Assembly (NCBI RefSeq): GCF_015326965.1
Contig: NZ_CP017659.1
Span: 1,426,001-1,490,000 of the forward strand
Reading direction: 5' to 3'
From: Paenibacillus sp. JZ16
GTDB lineage: Bacteria; Bacillota; Bacilli; Paenibacillales; Paenibacillaceae
DNA length: 64,000 nucleotides
The notes under the pieces were generated by a model, which saw only the letters and a program-made list of their open reading frames with translations, was not told the DNA's origin and did not search any database. Below are positions 8,567 to 17,244 of the stretch, piece after piece; position 1 is the stretch's first letter, and every line of letters starts with the position of its first letter. Position numbers and translations under genes: made by a program.

Positions 8567-9547
8567 TTACAACGAGCCCATTATATCTTCAATTTCGTTT
8601 ATTTGACCGTCCGATAGTGGTCCGAAAAGAGCGGCCCCAGTCAATTCCTCCACTTGCTTCCTCGTTTTAAAACCCGGAATCGGGATCGCGACGTGGCTTC
8701 TCCCCCAAATCCATGCCAGCGCCCCTTGCACCAAAGTCCGATCTTCACTGGTTAAAATCTCTCGAACCGCCTCAAGTTTAGCCAGAAACGATGGTACCGG
8801 TTTACCATCCTTGAAATAGGAAACCCAATCGTGACCGCTCCCCCTTACATCTTGATCACTGAACCTGGAGTCATGGTTAAATTTCCCGCTTAAGAGCCCC
8901 ATAGCCAAAGGTGTATTATTGATGCTTGCTAAACCGTAACGCTCACAGAGGGCAAGCATCTCCTTGTCGTCACTGAGAACATTCAGCACATGTTGAATTG
9001 CCGCGGCTTCCGATTTTCGAGCAAACCATTCGGCATTGGCCACATCCCATGTACTCCAGCCATATGTTCGGATCAGCCCATCTTGACGAAGACCGTTCAA
9101 GGTATCAATCACCGACTCCACCTCGCCAAGACTTAATCCGCCTACATGAATTTGATAGACATCGATATAATCAGTGTCCAGGCGTTGAAGTGATCGCTCG
9201 CAAGCGCTGCGGACATAATCCGCTGAAACATTGTGACGAGTGAAAACCTCCTTTGTTGACTCATCATACGTAAAACCGAATTTGGTGGCAATCACCGCAT
9301 CCTGCCGCCTTCCCTTTAACGCTTGGCCCAGGACCCGTTCACTATGGCCCGTTCCGTATACATCTGCAGTATCAAAAAAGTTAACGCCCCGTTCCAACGC
9401 AGCGTGAATCCCCGCTATGGATTCGCGTTCATTCACCTCTCCCCATCCATCCGCCAAGCCGTCCAATGTAAATTTCCCGCCTATGGCCCAGCAGCCCAGA
9501 CCGAGCGGACTTACCGATATTTGCGATCTGCCTAACATTCGTTTCAT
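8567..9547 (-). CDS. Aldo/keto reductase
   Basis: A 326-residue TIM-barrel NADPH-dependent oxidoreductase. The catalytic tetrad is visible: Asp and Tyr in FFDTADVYGTGHSE, Lys in VIATKFGF, and His in VYQIHVGG. The C-terminal NADP-binding stretch is IPIPGFKTRKQVEE. The substrate is unknown. It is divergent from the MocR-type regulator starting at 9661 with a 113-base shared promoter region, so regulation by that neighbour is plausible. Confidence 0.92.
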   Translation of the reverse strand: MKRMLGRSQISVSPLGLGCWAIGGKFTLDGLADGWGEVNERESIAGIHAALERGVNFFDTADVYGTGHSERVLGQALKGRRQDAVIATKFGFTYDESTKEVFTRHNVSADYVRSACERSLQRLDTDYIDVYQIHVGGLSLGEVESVIDTLNGLRQDGLIRTYGWSTWDVANAEWFARKSEAAAIQHVLNVLSDDKEMLALCERYGLASINNTPLAMGLLSGKFNHDSRFSDQDVRGSGHDWVSYFKDGKPVPSFLAKLEAVREILTSEDRTLVQGALAWIWGRSHVAIPIPGFKTRKQVEELTGAALFGPLSDGQINEIEDIMGSL

Positions 9548-9660
9548 TGTTATATTTCCTCCCTTTTCGAATCAGTTCGTCATCATTATAATAAGGAGAA
9601 TGGTCTCTGATGAGATCCAATGATAACGAATTTGGAGGAACCAATTAGAGGAGGGATACG

Positions 9661-11088
9661 GTGTACGGCATTCAGATCGATCGTGAATCTAAACTGACGG
9701 TAACCCGTCAGATATGTCAGCAGCTGCGAAGGATCATCGAATCGGGACAACTGACAGCCGGAACTCGTCTGCTTCCTACGCGCGTTCTGGCAAAAGAATG
9801 GGGGATTGCGCGCAATGTCGTCATTGAGGTATATGAGCAGCTGACGGCTGAAGGATATCTGGAGGGGCGTGTAGGCTCCGGCACCTACGTAGCGGAAGGT
9901 ATCATCCCCGTTCCCAATCCGCGTACCGCTCCCTCTTCGAGCAAGCAGCCGTTCCAGGGGCAGACAACCACTCAGCATGAACACGTCATTGATTTTGCCA
10001 CGGGCGTTCCCGATCGCAACATGTTTCCACGACACATCTGGGCCAAGTATTTGAAAGCAGCCTCTGAATCTTCCGAATATGAAGACCATGATTACGGTCA
10101 CATCAAAGGGGATTCGACGCTGCGCTCTGCCATCTGCGACTATGTATTCCGGGCTAAAGGCATCCAATGCTCACCCGAACAAATTGTGATTGTGTCCGGT
10201 GCCACTGAAGGGTTCCTTCTCCTTGCCAAATCGTTATCTTCCAAGTTTCATTCCATCTATATCGAAGACCCAACAATCGATATTACCCGGGATATTTTTC
10301 AGACGATGAACTATAATCTTGTTCCGGTCGAGGTTGATCATAGCGGAATGCGCGTCGACGCCTTGTCGAGTATCGCTCCAGGTCATCTGGTTTTATTAAC
10401 GCCATCACATCAGTTTCCAACCGGCAGCGTATTATCCATTCAGCGGAGACATCAGATCATAGGGATGCTGGAGGAAGCCGACTCTTTCGCTATCGAGGAT
10501 GATTATGACAGCGAGTTCCGGCTTCGAGGGATCCCTGTGCCTCCTCTACAGACGCTGTCGCCTTCAAGGGTTATCTATGTAGGAACATTCAGCAAAACGC
10601 TGTCGCCCAGCCTTCGGATCGGATTTATGATTGTACCACCGAGTCTAACCGATACCATTGCCGAAATGAAAGATAAATTGAATTTACATACTCCGTACAT
10701 CATTCAAAAAGCATTAAGCCAATTCATGTTGGATGGGTATCTGGAACGGCATATCCATACGATGAAGAAAATGTACAAGAAACGGCGCAATGTCATGACG
10801 GAGCAGCTTCAGCACTTATTCGGAGCAGATATTTCCGTTCTCGGCGATGATGCGGGAATGCATCTACAGATTATTTTCCATCCACAGCCCTACGCCCTTC
10901 TTCCATGGAATGACACGGCTTCTTACGGGTTCCGTGTTGAGCCTGTATCGAATTACAGAATCTCATCCTCTAGCCCCCTCCGTACAACCGGTATCGTGTT
11001 AGGATATGGAAACCTGTCATCCGAAGAAATCGAGGAAGGATTACGCCGACTTTACTTGTTTGCTTCCTCTTGCAAGACACTCACTTGA
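9661..11088 (+). CDS. MocR/PdxR-type transcriptional regulator with aminotransferase-like domain
   Basis: A 475-residue fusion of a GntR winged helix (residues ~12-75; RVLAKEWGIARNVVIEVYEQLTAEGYL) to a fold-type I aminotransferase domain. The PLP lysine is expected in GTFSKTLSPSLRIGF near residue 313. MocR proteins use PLP or an aldimine as effector. The start is GTG, preceded by GAGGAGGG. The gene is divergent from an aldo/keto reductase rather than from pyridoxal synthesis genes, so I do not call it PdxR; the reductase is the likeliest target. Confidence 0.9.
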   Translation: MYGIQIDRESKLTVTRQICQQLRRIIESGQLTAGTRLLPTRVLAKEWGIARNVVIEVYEQLTAEGYLEGRVGSGTYVAEGIIPVPNPRTAPSSSKQPFQGQTTTQHEHVIDFATGVPDRNMFPRHIWAKYLKAASESSEYEDHDYGHIKGDSTLRSAICDYVFRAKGIQCSPEQIVIVSGATEGFLLLAKSLSSKFHSIYIEDPTIDITRDIFQTMNYNLVPVEVDHSGMRVDALSSIAPGHLVLLTPSHQFPTGSVLSIQRRHQIIGMLEEADSFAIEDDYDSEFRLRGIPVPPLQTLSPSRVIYVGTFSKTLSPSLRIGFMIVPPSLTDTIAEMKDKLNLHTPYIIQKALSQFMLDGYLERHIHTMKKMYKKRRNVMTEQLQHLFGADISVLGDDAGMHLQIIFHPQPYALLPWNDTASYGFRVEPVSNYRISSSSPLRTTGIVLGYGNLSSEEIEEGLRRLYLFASSCKTLT

Positions 11089-11147
11089 ATATTTGACATG
11101 ATATGGATTTTATATGGATTCATGCTTTCAACAACTATATTAAAAAA

Positions 11148-11179
11148 ATGGCTCGTCCGCTGTATGGGAACCGAGCCAT
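11148..11179 (-). terminator. Terminator between convergent genes
   Basis: The stem ATGGCTCG/CGAGCCAT is followed by T7 on the minus strand (terminator for 11205-12113). A weaker T4 on the plus side could also help end the MocR transcript. Confidence 0.82.
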
Positions 11180-11204
11180 CTCTGTTTTATCCAGGGATTC
11201 GATG

Positions 11205-12113
11205 TCAAACTCCCTCAATCCGTTCAAAATTACGCAGCGTCCGAAGTGCATTCCATGTCAGAACGCCCTTCCATTCCTCCTTGGCCAACGGCCATACCTC
11301 TTCGTACTGGTACCAGCTCCAATTGGGCTCCCAGGCACCATCTTCCCCTTGATTCCCTATAAGCTCATCCAGTTCCAGCGGAAGAAGCTCGCGGTATTTG
11401 GCAAAATAGGGCGAATCCGGCGAATCCATAATACTGAGGGGCGTTGCTCCGTATCCCTCGCGGCTGCCAGGATCCCTGCTTATGCAATGATCCATGAAGA
11501 CCTCAAGTGTTTCTCCGATCTCGGACGCCTGTTCTGTTGACAATCTTTCGTTCAAACGCAAATAACAAAACAATTCATGCATTTCATGAAGATCGCTGGA
11601 TTGTTTCAGGTAGTTCACAGCATAATCAATCCTTGATTCCAAAAACTCCAAAGGGTATAACTCCCGCTCGTCGATAAAATAGGCGATAATATCCGCATTC
11701 GGATTTCCCCAATGATCTTTGAAGGCACCATACTGCCACCATATCGCCCTTGGAGACTGCTCGGCTTCCTTAGGGATGATATCCCACCCTGACCGTTCTG
11801 GCACATAGGAATGCTCGAGATACTTTAAAGCGGATATCACCCGTTCGTTCCGCTCCGGATGATCTGGATTCAAGCGAAGAATCTCCAGCGCTCTGGTTGT
11901 TGCCAGAGCAGATGACTCTCTGCACCGAAGATCAGGCTCAAGTCCATGACCATATCCACCGTCCTCATTCTGATAGCTATCCAACTCAGTCAACACGTCC
12001 GTAAACGACCCGTTCTCGAAATCATACCGGAACAATGACCGTTCAAGATCCCTGGCCCGGTGCAGCATATATTGCCTGGCTTGTTCAAATCGCATCCTGT
12101 TTAGCTTCTTCAC
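11205..12113 (-). CDS. Prenyltransferase/terpenoid-cyclase-toroid-like protein of unknown function
   Basis: A 302-residue protein whose repeats look like alpha/alpha-toroid QxDGG motifs (YQNEDGGYGHGLEPDLR near the N-terminus and IGNQGEDGAWEPNWSW near the C-terminus). It lacks a clear DxDD or DDxxD catalytic motif, so cyclase activity is not supported. The GTG at 12113 is chosen because GAGGAG lies upstream and it overlaps the stop of the VOC gene as GTGA; a longer frame reaches 12188. It is translationally coupled to the upstream VOC gene. Confidence 0.72.
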   Translation of the reverse strand: MKKLNRMRFEQARQYMLHRARDLERSLFRYDFENGSFTDVLTELDSYQNEDGGYGHGLEPDLRCRESSALATTRALEILRLNPDHPERNERVISALKYLEHSYVPERSGWDIIPKEAEQSPRAIWWQYGAFKDHWGNPNADIIAYFIDERELYPLEFLESRIDYAVNYLKQSSDLHEMHELFCYLRLNERLSTEQASEIGETLEVFMDHCISRDPGSREGYGATPLSIMDSPDSPYFAKYRELLPLELDELIGNQGEDGAWEPNWSWYQYEEVWPLAKEEWKGVLTWNALRTLRNFERIEGV

Positions 12114-12475
12114 TTGGGTTCCAACTCCTCGTAGAAAGTGATTCGGTTGCCGAATGGATCTGTGACACATAGCTCTTTGCTGTTCCATGGCGCAATCTCT
12201 ATCCCGGGTCTGGAATACGGATAGTTCTGGTTTAACAGCTGTTCGTGAAACCCCTCAATCCCCGCCATCTCCACGCGAATGGCTGCTCCCGGGGAACAGT
12301 CACCGTAATGCTCCGTCAAATGAATCGTTACCGATTCCTTTGATATTTGCATGTAAAGCGGTGCCGTTTCATCAAAGCGGTGTTCCCAATCCAAAGTAAA
12401 ACCAAGATAGTGAATATAGAATTCCCTTGCCTTCGGTTCATCGAACACTCTGAATAAAGGTATGACTTTGCTCAT
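12110..12475 (-). CDS. VOC/glyoxalase-superfamily protein (bleomycin-resistance-like)
   Basis: A 121-residue vicinal-oxygen-chelate fold protein: IPLFRVFDEPKAREFYIHYLGFTLDWEHRF at the N-terminus and VTDPFGNRITFYE near the C-terminus, the standard family ends. These small dimers bind drugs or act on metal-chelated substrates; the ligand is unknown here. Its stop overlaps the GTG start of the next gene. The name bleomycin resistance reflects family resemblance only. Confidence 0.83.
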   Translation of the reverse strand: MSKVIPLFRVFDEPKAREFYIHYLGFTLDWEHRFDETAPLYMQISKESVTIHLTEHYGDCSPGAAIRVEMAGIEGFHEQLLNQNYPYSRPGIEIAPWNSKELCVTDPFGNRITFYEELEPK

Positions 12476-12585
12476 GGTCTGCCCCTAACTACACCCGTAT
12501 TTTTTCTAACTCGTTATGTATGCGCTGCCGTTGACTTATTTAGAATATATCATAAATTCCGCCAGGCTCGTCCTAAATCTAAAAA

Positions 12586-12618
12586 CCCAGCACAGATCCA
12601 TACATCCAAAATGCTGGG
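12586..12618 (-). terminator. Terminator of the DedA-glycosyltransferase operon
   Basis: The stem CCCAGCA/TGCTGGG with a 19-base loop is followed by TTTTTAG on the minus strand. It lies 33 bases past the DedA stop. Confidence 0.75.
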
Positions 12619-12650
12619 CCATCTTTTGCAAGTATTCATTTTATTTATCA

Positions 12651-13286
12651 TTATTCATTTCTGGTCACTTTGGCTAACTTCTTGGCCTTCTCGCGTTTTA
12701 TACGACTCCACACCAGCAAAACGACAAATGAACTGGCCAGGCAAATGAAGATCACTTTCAAATAATGCTCCACCACGTTCAGAATGTACTGCCACTGCTC
12801 GCCGAATATAAAACCAATGCTGAAAAAAGCCAATACCCATGCAGCCACGCCCGTATATCCATACAGCCACACCGTCCGATAGGGAACCCGAATCATGCCG
12901 ATAAAATACCCGATAAACTGCCTGACCCCGGGTATGAAAAAACAAATAATGAGCAGCTTATTTCCATATTTGTTGTAATAGGCCTGCGTCTTCTCTACAA
13001 GGGACGGCTTGATAAACAGCCATTTTCCATATCGCTCGATAAGCGGCATCCCGAGTTTGTATCCCAGGATATAGGTAATGGTTAACCCCATGGCCGCTCC
13101 CATAAAAGCAGATCCAATTGCAGGAACCATATCGATAATTCCTTTATAGGTTAAAAAACCGGTATAGGTCAATGTGCTGTTTCCAGGAGGAATTGGAAGA
13201 GCAATAAAATCAAGGGGGAGCCCAATCAATAACACTAGATAACCATATTGTTCAAATAACTGCTCAACCAATTCAAACAAATTCAT
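12651..13286 (-). CDS. DedA family membrane protein
   Basis: A 211-residue polytopic protein with the SNARE-associated/VTT fold. Visible signatures are the re-entrant region IALPIPPGNSTLTYTGFL, a second FFIPGVRQFIGYFIGMIRVP containing the conserved Gly/Pro/Arg, and several long hydrophobic stretches. DedA proteins scramble or flip phospholipids or undecaprenyl phosphate and affect the proton motive force and cell envelope. Last gene of a four-gene operon (gap 18 bases) with a lipid glycosyltransferase and a PAP2 phosphatase, which supports a lipid-carrier role. Confidence 0.9.
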   Translation of the reverse strand: MNLFELVEQLFEQYGYLVLLIGLPLDFIALPIPPGNSTLTYTGFLTYKGIIDMVPAIGSAFMGAAMGLTITYILGYKLGMPLIERYGKWLFIKPSLVEKTQAYYNKYGNKLLIICFFIPGVRQFIGYFIGMIRVPYRTVWLYGYTGVAAWVLAFFSIGFIFGEQWQYILNVVEHYLKVIFICLASSFVVLLVWSRIKREKAKKLAKVTRNE

Positions 13287-13304
13287 GGGGAAAACTCCTT
13301 CATC

Positions 13305-14546
13305 TTACCGATAACTGTCATAGTAGTGTTGTAGCGTTTCATTCACATAAACTTCTCTGTTCAGGACCGCGTAGGGCACCGGATTCACCTCTTCAGACCA
13401 TTCACGGGAAAAGTGCTGATTCTGCTGTATATCCATCAGTCTTGTCAGGACCAGCAAAGCCGAATCTTTATGCGTGTTCAAGGCGGCCTGTCGTTTCATC
13501 TCTCGCAACAAGGACGGACTCTTAATTAATGTCAGCAGTTGATGCTTCAATTCACCGGCCATGGCCTGCCGTGCCACGCCTATTCCAACCAGATAATCCG
13601 CATTATCCTGCTCTTGGCCTGGCAAGGGTTTTACTAACAGCATCGGCCGCTCCATCGTTAACGCCTCGGAAATCGTGAGTCCTCCCGGTTTTGTCACCAT
13701 CAGGTCCGCTATCGCCATCAATTCATGCATGCGATCCACATAACCCATAACAGTGATTTGCGGATGACCAGCAAACTCCTCCAGCAGTGCTTGATATAAC
13801 TTCATATTACGGCCGCACACGACCATAAACCGAACATCCTTTGGGTATGCCCTTGATTTCAAGAGCTCGATAATTTCTTTATCGATCATCCCTTCTCCGC
13901 CGCCCATGATCAACACAACCTGCTCGGATGGACGCAAGTCATAATGAGCTCGAAGCCGTCCGGGATCCATTGGCTGACTATACAGCGGATTGACGGGGAT
14001 GCCGGTTACAGATATCTTTTCGCTTGGCACGCCTTTGCGCTCCAACGCAATCTGTACCACATCGGAACCAACCATGTAATAATCCGTATGAGCGTGTATC
14101 CAGTAGCTGTGATCCGTATGGTCCGTCATGACGGTTGCCGTCGGTACATTGGTAAAGCCCATCCCTTTCAGCAGAGACATCCCTGCTGCTGCCGGCGGAA
14201 ACGTGCTGACCACGATAGCCGGATTTTCCGTTTCCAGCATCGTGCTGAGCTTGTGAAGACTGAAGGTGCTGAAGCGTTTCAGCATATGGATTAGCGTGTT
14301 TTCCTCGCGCGTTTTTTGGAATAAATAGCCGTAAACGGATGGGAAATGTTTCATCCACTGCATAAAGAAAAACTGACCGGCCACATGCAGCCGCGGATGG
14401 GTTAACTCCATATAATCAATGACTTTAACGCGCAGATGAGGGTAGTTTCTTTTTGCTGATTCCACAATGGCCTTTGATGCCTGGTTGTGACCCTCTCCCA
14501 GACTTCCGGTTAATATGATGATTTTTTGCTCATATATGGATCTCAT
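13305..14546 (-). CDS. MGDG-synthase/UgtP-like diacylglycerol glycosyltransferase
   Basis: A 413-residue GT28-family enzyme at the membrane surface. The N-terminal MGDG-synthase domain begins with the acceptor loop GSLGEGHNQASKAI. The C-terminal nucleotide-sugar domain carries VTKPGGLTISEALTM near residue 290. Family members add glucose or galactose to diacylglycerol to make glycolipids and lipoteichoic acid anchors. It differs from UgtP itself in length (~30 residues longer) and sits in an operon with DedA and PAP2 proteins, so it may be a paralog with another lipid acceptor. Confidence 0.85.
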   Translation of the reverse strand: MRSIYEQKIIILTGSLGEGHNQASKAIVESAKRNYPHLRVKVIDYMELTHPRLHVAGQFFFMQWMKHFPSVYGYLFQKTREENTLIHMLKRFSTFSLHKLSTMLETENPAIVVSTFPPAAAGMSLLKGMGFTNVPTATVMTDHTDHSYWIHAHTDYYMVGSDVVQIALERKGVPSEKISVTGIPVNPLYSQPMDPGRLRAHYDLRPSEQVVLIMGGGEGMIDKEIIELLKSRAYPKDVRFMVVCGRNMKLYQALLEEFAGHPQITVMGYVDRMHELMAIADLMVTKPGGLTISEALTMERPMLLVKPLPGQEQDNADYLVGIGVARQAMAGELKHQLLTLIKSPSLLREMKRQAALNTHKDSALLVLTRLMDIQQNQHFSREWSEEVNPVPYAVLNREVYVNETLQHYYDSYR

Positions 14547-14568
14547 GAATATTACTCCTTATCTAACG

Positions 14569-15105
14569 TTATGTGATTCCAATGACATGCATCAGGTAAA
14601 CGACCAGCCATCCTGAACCGAATCCAATCAGACTGCCTGCGAGACAATCCGTCGGGTAATGATATCCCCAATAAATACGGGATAGACCGACCAGCACAGC
14701 CAGGATAAGCAGCAGTATCGTCGGCAGCGGTGATACCAGAAAGAGCAGTGGTGTAATCACGGCAAAGATCGCTGTGGTATGTCCTGACGGGAATGAATAG
14801 TCCTTCAATGGGAAATTTCCAATCTTCACCTGCTCCAGAACCCGGAATGGGCGATCTCTTCTGACGATCTTCTTGATGAGGACAACAATCAGATGGCTAA
14901 CGGTTAAGGCAATGGCACTCTGATATGCCGTTATGTCCCATGCTTCAAATGCTGCCCAGGCGATGAGCAGTGCACTCAGGATCGTGAAGGTGGCTCCACC
15001 GAGATGGGTGATACCTCCGAACAACCGATCAAAAGCTCTGTTGCTGATGGTCTGGTTACACCAGACGAATACCCGATGATCGAATCTCCGCAATCGTTCT
15101 ATCAT
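14569..15105 (-). CDS. PAP2-type phosphatase, integral membrane
   Basis: A 178-residue membrane phosphatase with all three PAP2 motifs: KKIVRRDRP (residues ~74-82), PSGHTT, and SRIYWGYHYPTD. The Arg, His and Asp catalytic residues are intact. Substrates in this family are undecaprenyl pyrophosphate, phosphatidylglycerol phosphate or phosphatidate. The start ATG overlaps the stop of the upstream VTT protein (TAATG), showing translational coupling. Context suggests that it dephosphorylates a lipid intermediate used by the neighbouring glycosyltransferase. Confidence 0.9.
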   Translation of the reverse strand: MIERLRRFDHRVFVWCNQTISNRAFDRLFGGITHLGGATFTILSALLIAWAAFEAWDITAYQSAIALTVSHLIVVLIKKIVRRDRPFRVLEQVKIGNFPLKDYSFPSGHTTAIFAVITPLLFLVSPLPTILLLILAVLVGLSRIYWGYHYPTDCLAGSLIGFGSGWLVVYLMHVIGIT

Positions 15106-15722
15106 TACTCTTCACCTGCCGTTACATCCGTCGATTCTGGCGGACCCTGCACAACAGGGACTTCCGCACGTTTCTTCTTGCGGTTCTTGATAAGACGCAC
15201 TGTCAGCCAGATCCCTCCTATCAGAGCACCTACAGACAGTAGAATGATCGTAAGTACACCGTCCACCATATGCTCTGCAGCACGCCCGTACACGTAGAAC
15301 AGGATACCTACGGTATAGAACTTCACGGCACGCCCGAGGGCTGCGTAACTGAGTAGTTTCCATAAAGGATAACTCATACAACCGGAGAGGATGGTGAAGA
15401 TTTTGAACGGAATCGGCGTAAACGCACCGACAAGAATAGCGGCTTCTCCATGCTTGGTGAACAATGTGGTGGCCGAATCGTACCATTTTTTCTTCATGAT
15501 CTTGGTTAAAACCAAATTTCCGGAAACCTTGCCGATTCCATAACCAATCGGCGTTCCGATCAGGCAGCCGACAAATCCGATCGTGGCAAGCCAGATCGCA
15601 CGGTCTGGACTCAATGCACTTAAAGACAATTGCGAGAAAAGAGCCGGAATCGGAAAAATAATCGCATCGATCATAGCATGAATAAATAATCCGATATCGC
15701 CTAAATTACGTAAAAAATCCAT
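15105..15722 (-). CDS. VTT-domain (YqaA/DedA-like) membrane protein
   Basis: A 205-residue protein with ~5 hydrophobic segments. The VTT signature is visible around FVGCLIGTPIGYGIGK and FTPIPFKIFTILSGCMSYPLWK. It belongs to the DedA superfamily but to a branch different from the protein at 12651-13286. The C-terminus is Lys/Arg-rich and cytosolic. First gene of the operon, with GAGGAGACAAGG before the ATG. Having two VTT proteins in one operon is notable. Confidence 0.86.
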   Translation of the reverse strand: MDFLRNLGDIGLFIHAMIDAIIFPIPALFSQLSLSALSPDRAIWLATIGFVGCLIGTPIGYGIGKVSGNLVLTKIMKKKWYDSATTLFTKHGEAAILVGAFTPIPFKIFTILSGCMSYPLWKLLSYAALGRAVKFYTVGILFYVYGRAAEHMVDGVLTIILLSVGALIGGIWLTVRLIKNRKKKRAEVPVVQGPPESTDVTAGEE

Positions 15723-15807
15723 CTGGCCTTGTCTCCTCTGCTAGGCTTCCTACTTGGCAGCCCGTATGCTGTGCGATATCGTTGGTTACATTTAAAATCA
15801 AATTCAT
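15706..15807 (-). CDS. Possible 33-aa leader peptide overlapping the VTT gene start
   Basis: A short frame (MNLILNVTNDIAQHTG...) begins at an ATG at 15807 with GGAGAGG about 11 bases upstream. It ends 17 bases inside the VTT gene in another frame. Position and overlap suggest a translationally coupled upstream peptide, but no homolog is known to me and it may not be translated. Confidence 0.25.
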   Translation of the reverse strand: MNLILNVTNDIAQHTGCQVGSLAEETRPDGFFT

Positions 15808-15893
15808 CCGTTCACATTCCTCTCCGAAATCATGTTAATGAAAGGATATCATGATTGGGAAAGGATGACTTCCGTCTTCAGACGATAATGAAC

Positions 15894-15946
15894 CTAGACT
15901 TAGGTCTAGATACTAATAGTAGATATAATATAGTAGATATAGTATA
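15894..15946. promoter_or_regulatory. Operator-like palindrome and AT-rich direct repeats upstream of the lipid operon
   Basis: CTAGAC-TTAG-GTCTAG at 15894-15909 is a perfect inverted repeat. It is followed by two copies of TAGTAGATAT (15917-15926 and 15931-15940), spaced 14 bases apart. It lies 170 bases upstream of the VTT-PAP2-GT-DedA operon and looks like a regulator binding region. The binding protein is unknown. Confidence 0.45.
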
Positions 15947-16005
15947 AACGAGTTTTATGATCAATAAGTTGAGTTTATAACCATTTGGACCAAAAACAAA
16001 AAAAA

Positions 16006-16034
16006 CAGCTTAGCCGCAATGCGCGGCCAGGCTG
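16006..16034 (-). terminator. Terminator of the HAD hydrolase gene
   Basis: A GC-rich hairpin (CAGC...GCCGC/GCGGC...GCTG) is followed on the minus strand by T8 and GTTTTTGG. Confidence 0.85.
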
Positions 16035-16054
16035 CCAAGTTCTAAGACCATGTG

Positions 16055-16702
16055 CTATTCAAATTGACAAATTTGCGGGACTTCTCGGACCGAGTTCACC
16101 ACATGATCGGCCTGCGATAAGTCCTGATTCCCCGAATTCGGGTTCACGAAGCCGATGCATTTCATGCCAGCCGCCTTCGCTGCAGCAACGCCGTGCCTTG
16201 CATCCTCAAGCACCATGCAATGCTCCGGATCCACACCGAGCAATTCAGCCGCCTTCAGATATACATCCGGCGCCGGTTTTCCCTTCTCCACTTCTTCACC
16301 GCTCACAACGCATTGAAAATGATCCAGGAGATCAAACTTACGCAAAACGGCTGAAATAAATACAGGTGGCGATGAAGATGCTATAGCCGCCGGTATATTA
16401 CGTGCTTTAAGCTCCGCAAGGAGCTCCCGTATGCCATCAATAGGCTCCATTTTCCGGGAAGTAAGCATTTCAATTTTATTGGACAATTGGTATTCAATGA
16501 TTTCCGAAACGGATTGGGTAAGCTGATGTTCATCCTTAATGGCTGCCCACATCTCCGGATTGGTCATACCTACATACTGCTCCAGCTGTTCATGGGTTAT
16601 CGCCGATCCGTAGTAGTTCATCACCTGAATATCGACTTCAAAGTGAAGCGGTTCACTGTCAATAATGACCCCATCCATGTCAAAAATAAATGCCTGTATC
16701 AT
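16055..16702 (-). CDS. HAD-superfamily hydrolase, beta-phosphoglucomutase-like subfamily
   Basis: A 215-residue phosphatase or phosphomutase. Motif I is FDMDGVIIDSE (nucleophile and acid/base Asp), motif II is IASSSPP, the conserved Lys is in EKGKPAPDVY, and motif III/IV is VLEDARHGVAAAKAAGM. A helical cap lies between motifs I and II. The ATG at 16702 with AAAGGAG is preferred over the TTG at 16708. The substrate cannot be told from sequence. It is monocistronic, with its own terminator. Confidence 0.88.
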   Translation of the reverse strand: MIQAFIFDMDGVIIDSEPLHFEVDIQVMNYYGSAITHEQLEQYVGMTNPEMWAAIKDEHQLTQSVSEIIEYQLSNKIEMLTSRKMEPIDGIRELLAELKARNIPAAIASSSPPVFISAVLRKFDLLDHFQCVVSGEEVEKGKPAPDVYLKAAELLGVDPEHCMVLEDARHGVAAAKAAGMKCIGFVNPNSGNQDLSQADHVVNSVREVPQICQFE

Positions 16703-16732
16703 GTTCAAACTCCTTTGATGAAATGTTTTTAG

Positions 16733-17125
16733 TTAACGCCAGATTATATCGAGTACCGTTCCCAGCACTCCGGATTTATGGCCTCTGAGGACATCGGGAT
16801 TGAATACTTCGACGAAGCCGCAGCGGGTGCAGGATACAAAAAGATAATGATGATAATCGATATCGAAAATTTTGCTCACACCGGTGCCGCTCATGCTGAC
16901 TTCCTGCGTCATGCATTCAAGGTGGCCACAGCGGCGGCAATTGAATTTGCTAGCCATTAATTCTTCAATGCTTAGGTAGTCCATTTCCACTGTTGAATCA
17001 TAATGCTCAGCCGTTTGTTCATTCGTCTCTGAGATCAGATGCTCAGGCAGTACCTCATGCTTGCATTCCGGACACATATTATCACTCAAAGTTACCTCGT
17101 GTGCGCACCATGGACATTGAACCAC
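16733..17125 (-). CDS. Zinc-ribbon protein of unknown function
   Basis: A ~130-residue protein with two zinc ribbons: CPWC...CPEC near the N-terminus and CRRCGHLEC...CTRCGF in the second half. The second resembles the zinc-ribbon nucleotide-binding proteins that occur singly in Firmicutes. I prefer the GTG at 17125, because AAGG lies 8 bases upstream; the GTG at 17134 is too close to the GGAGG. No partner gene suggests a function. Confidence 0.7.
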   Translation of the reverse strand: MVQCPWCAHEVTLSDNMCPECKHEVLPEHLISETNEQTAEHYDSTVEMDYLSIEELMASKFNCRRCGHLECMTQEVSMSGTGVSKIFDIDYHHYLFVSCTRCGFVEVFNPDVLRGHKSGVLGTVLDIIWR

Positions 17126-17244
17126 CCCCAGCACCTTCCTCCCTGTTTAAGTGGAACCTACGAGAATCCCTTAGCGTTATAATTCAATTCAATTATGGAC
17201 CATATTTCCTTGCCTATAATACTTCATCCAATAATTCAAAGATA

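Noticed and set aside
9586..10167. 193-codon open frame on the minus strand
   Set aside because: It lies inside the well-supported MocR-type gene on the plus strand, has no ribosome site and no recognisable protein pattern; a shadow.
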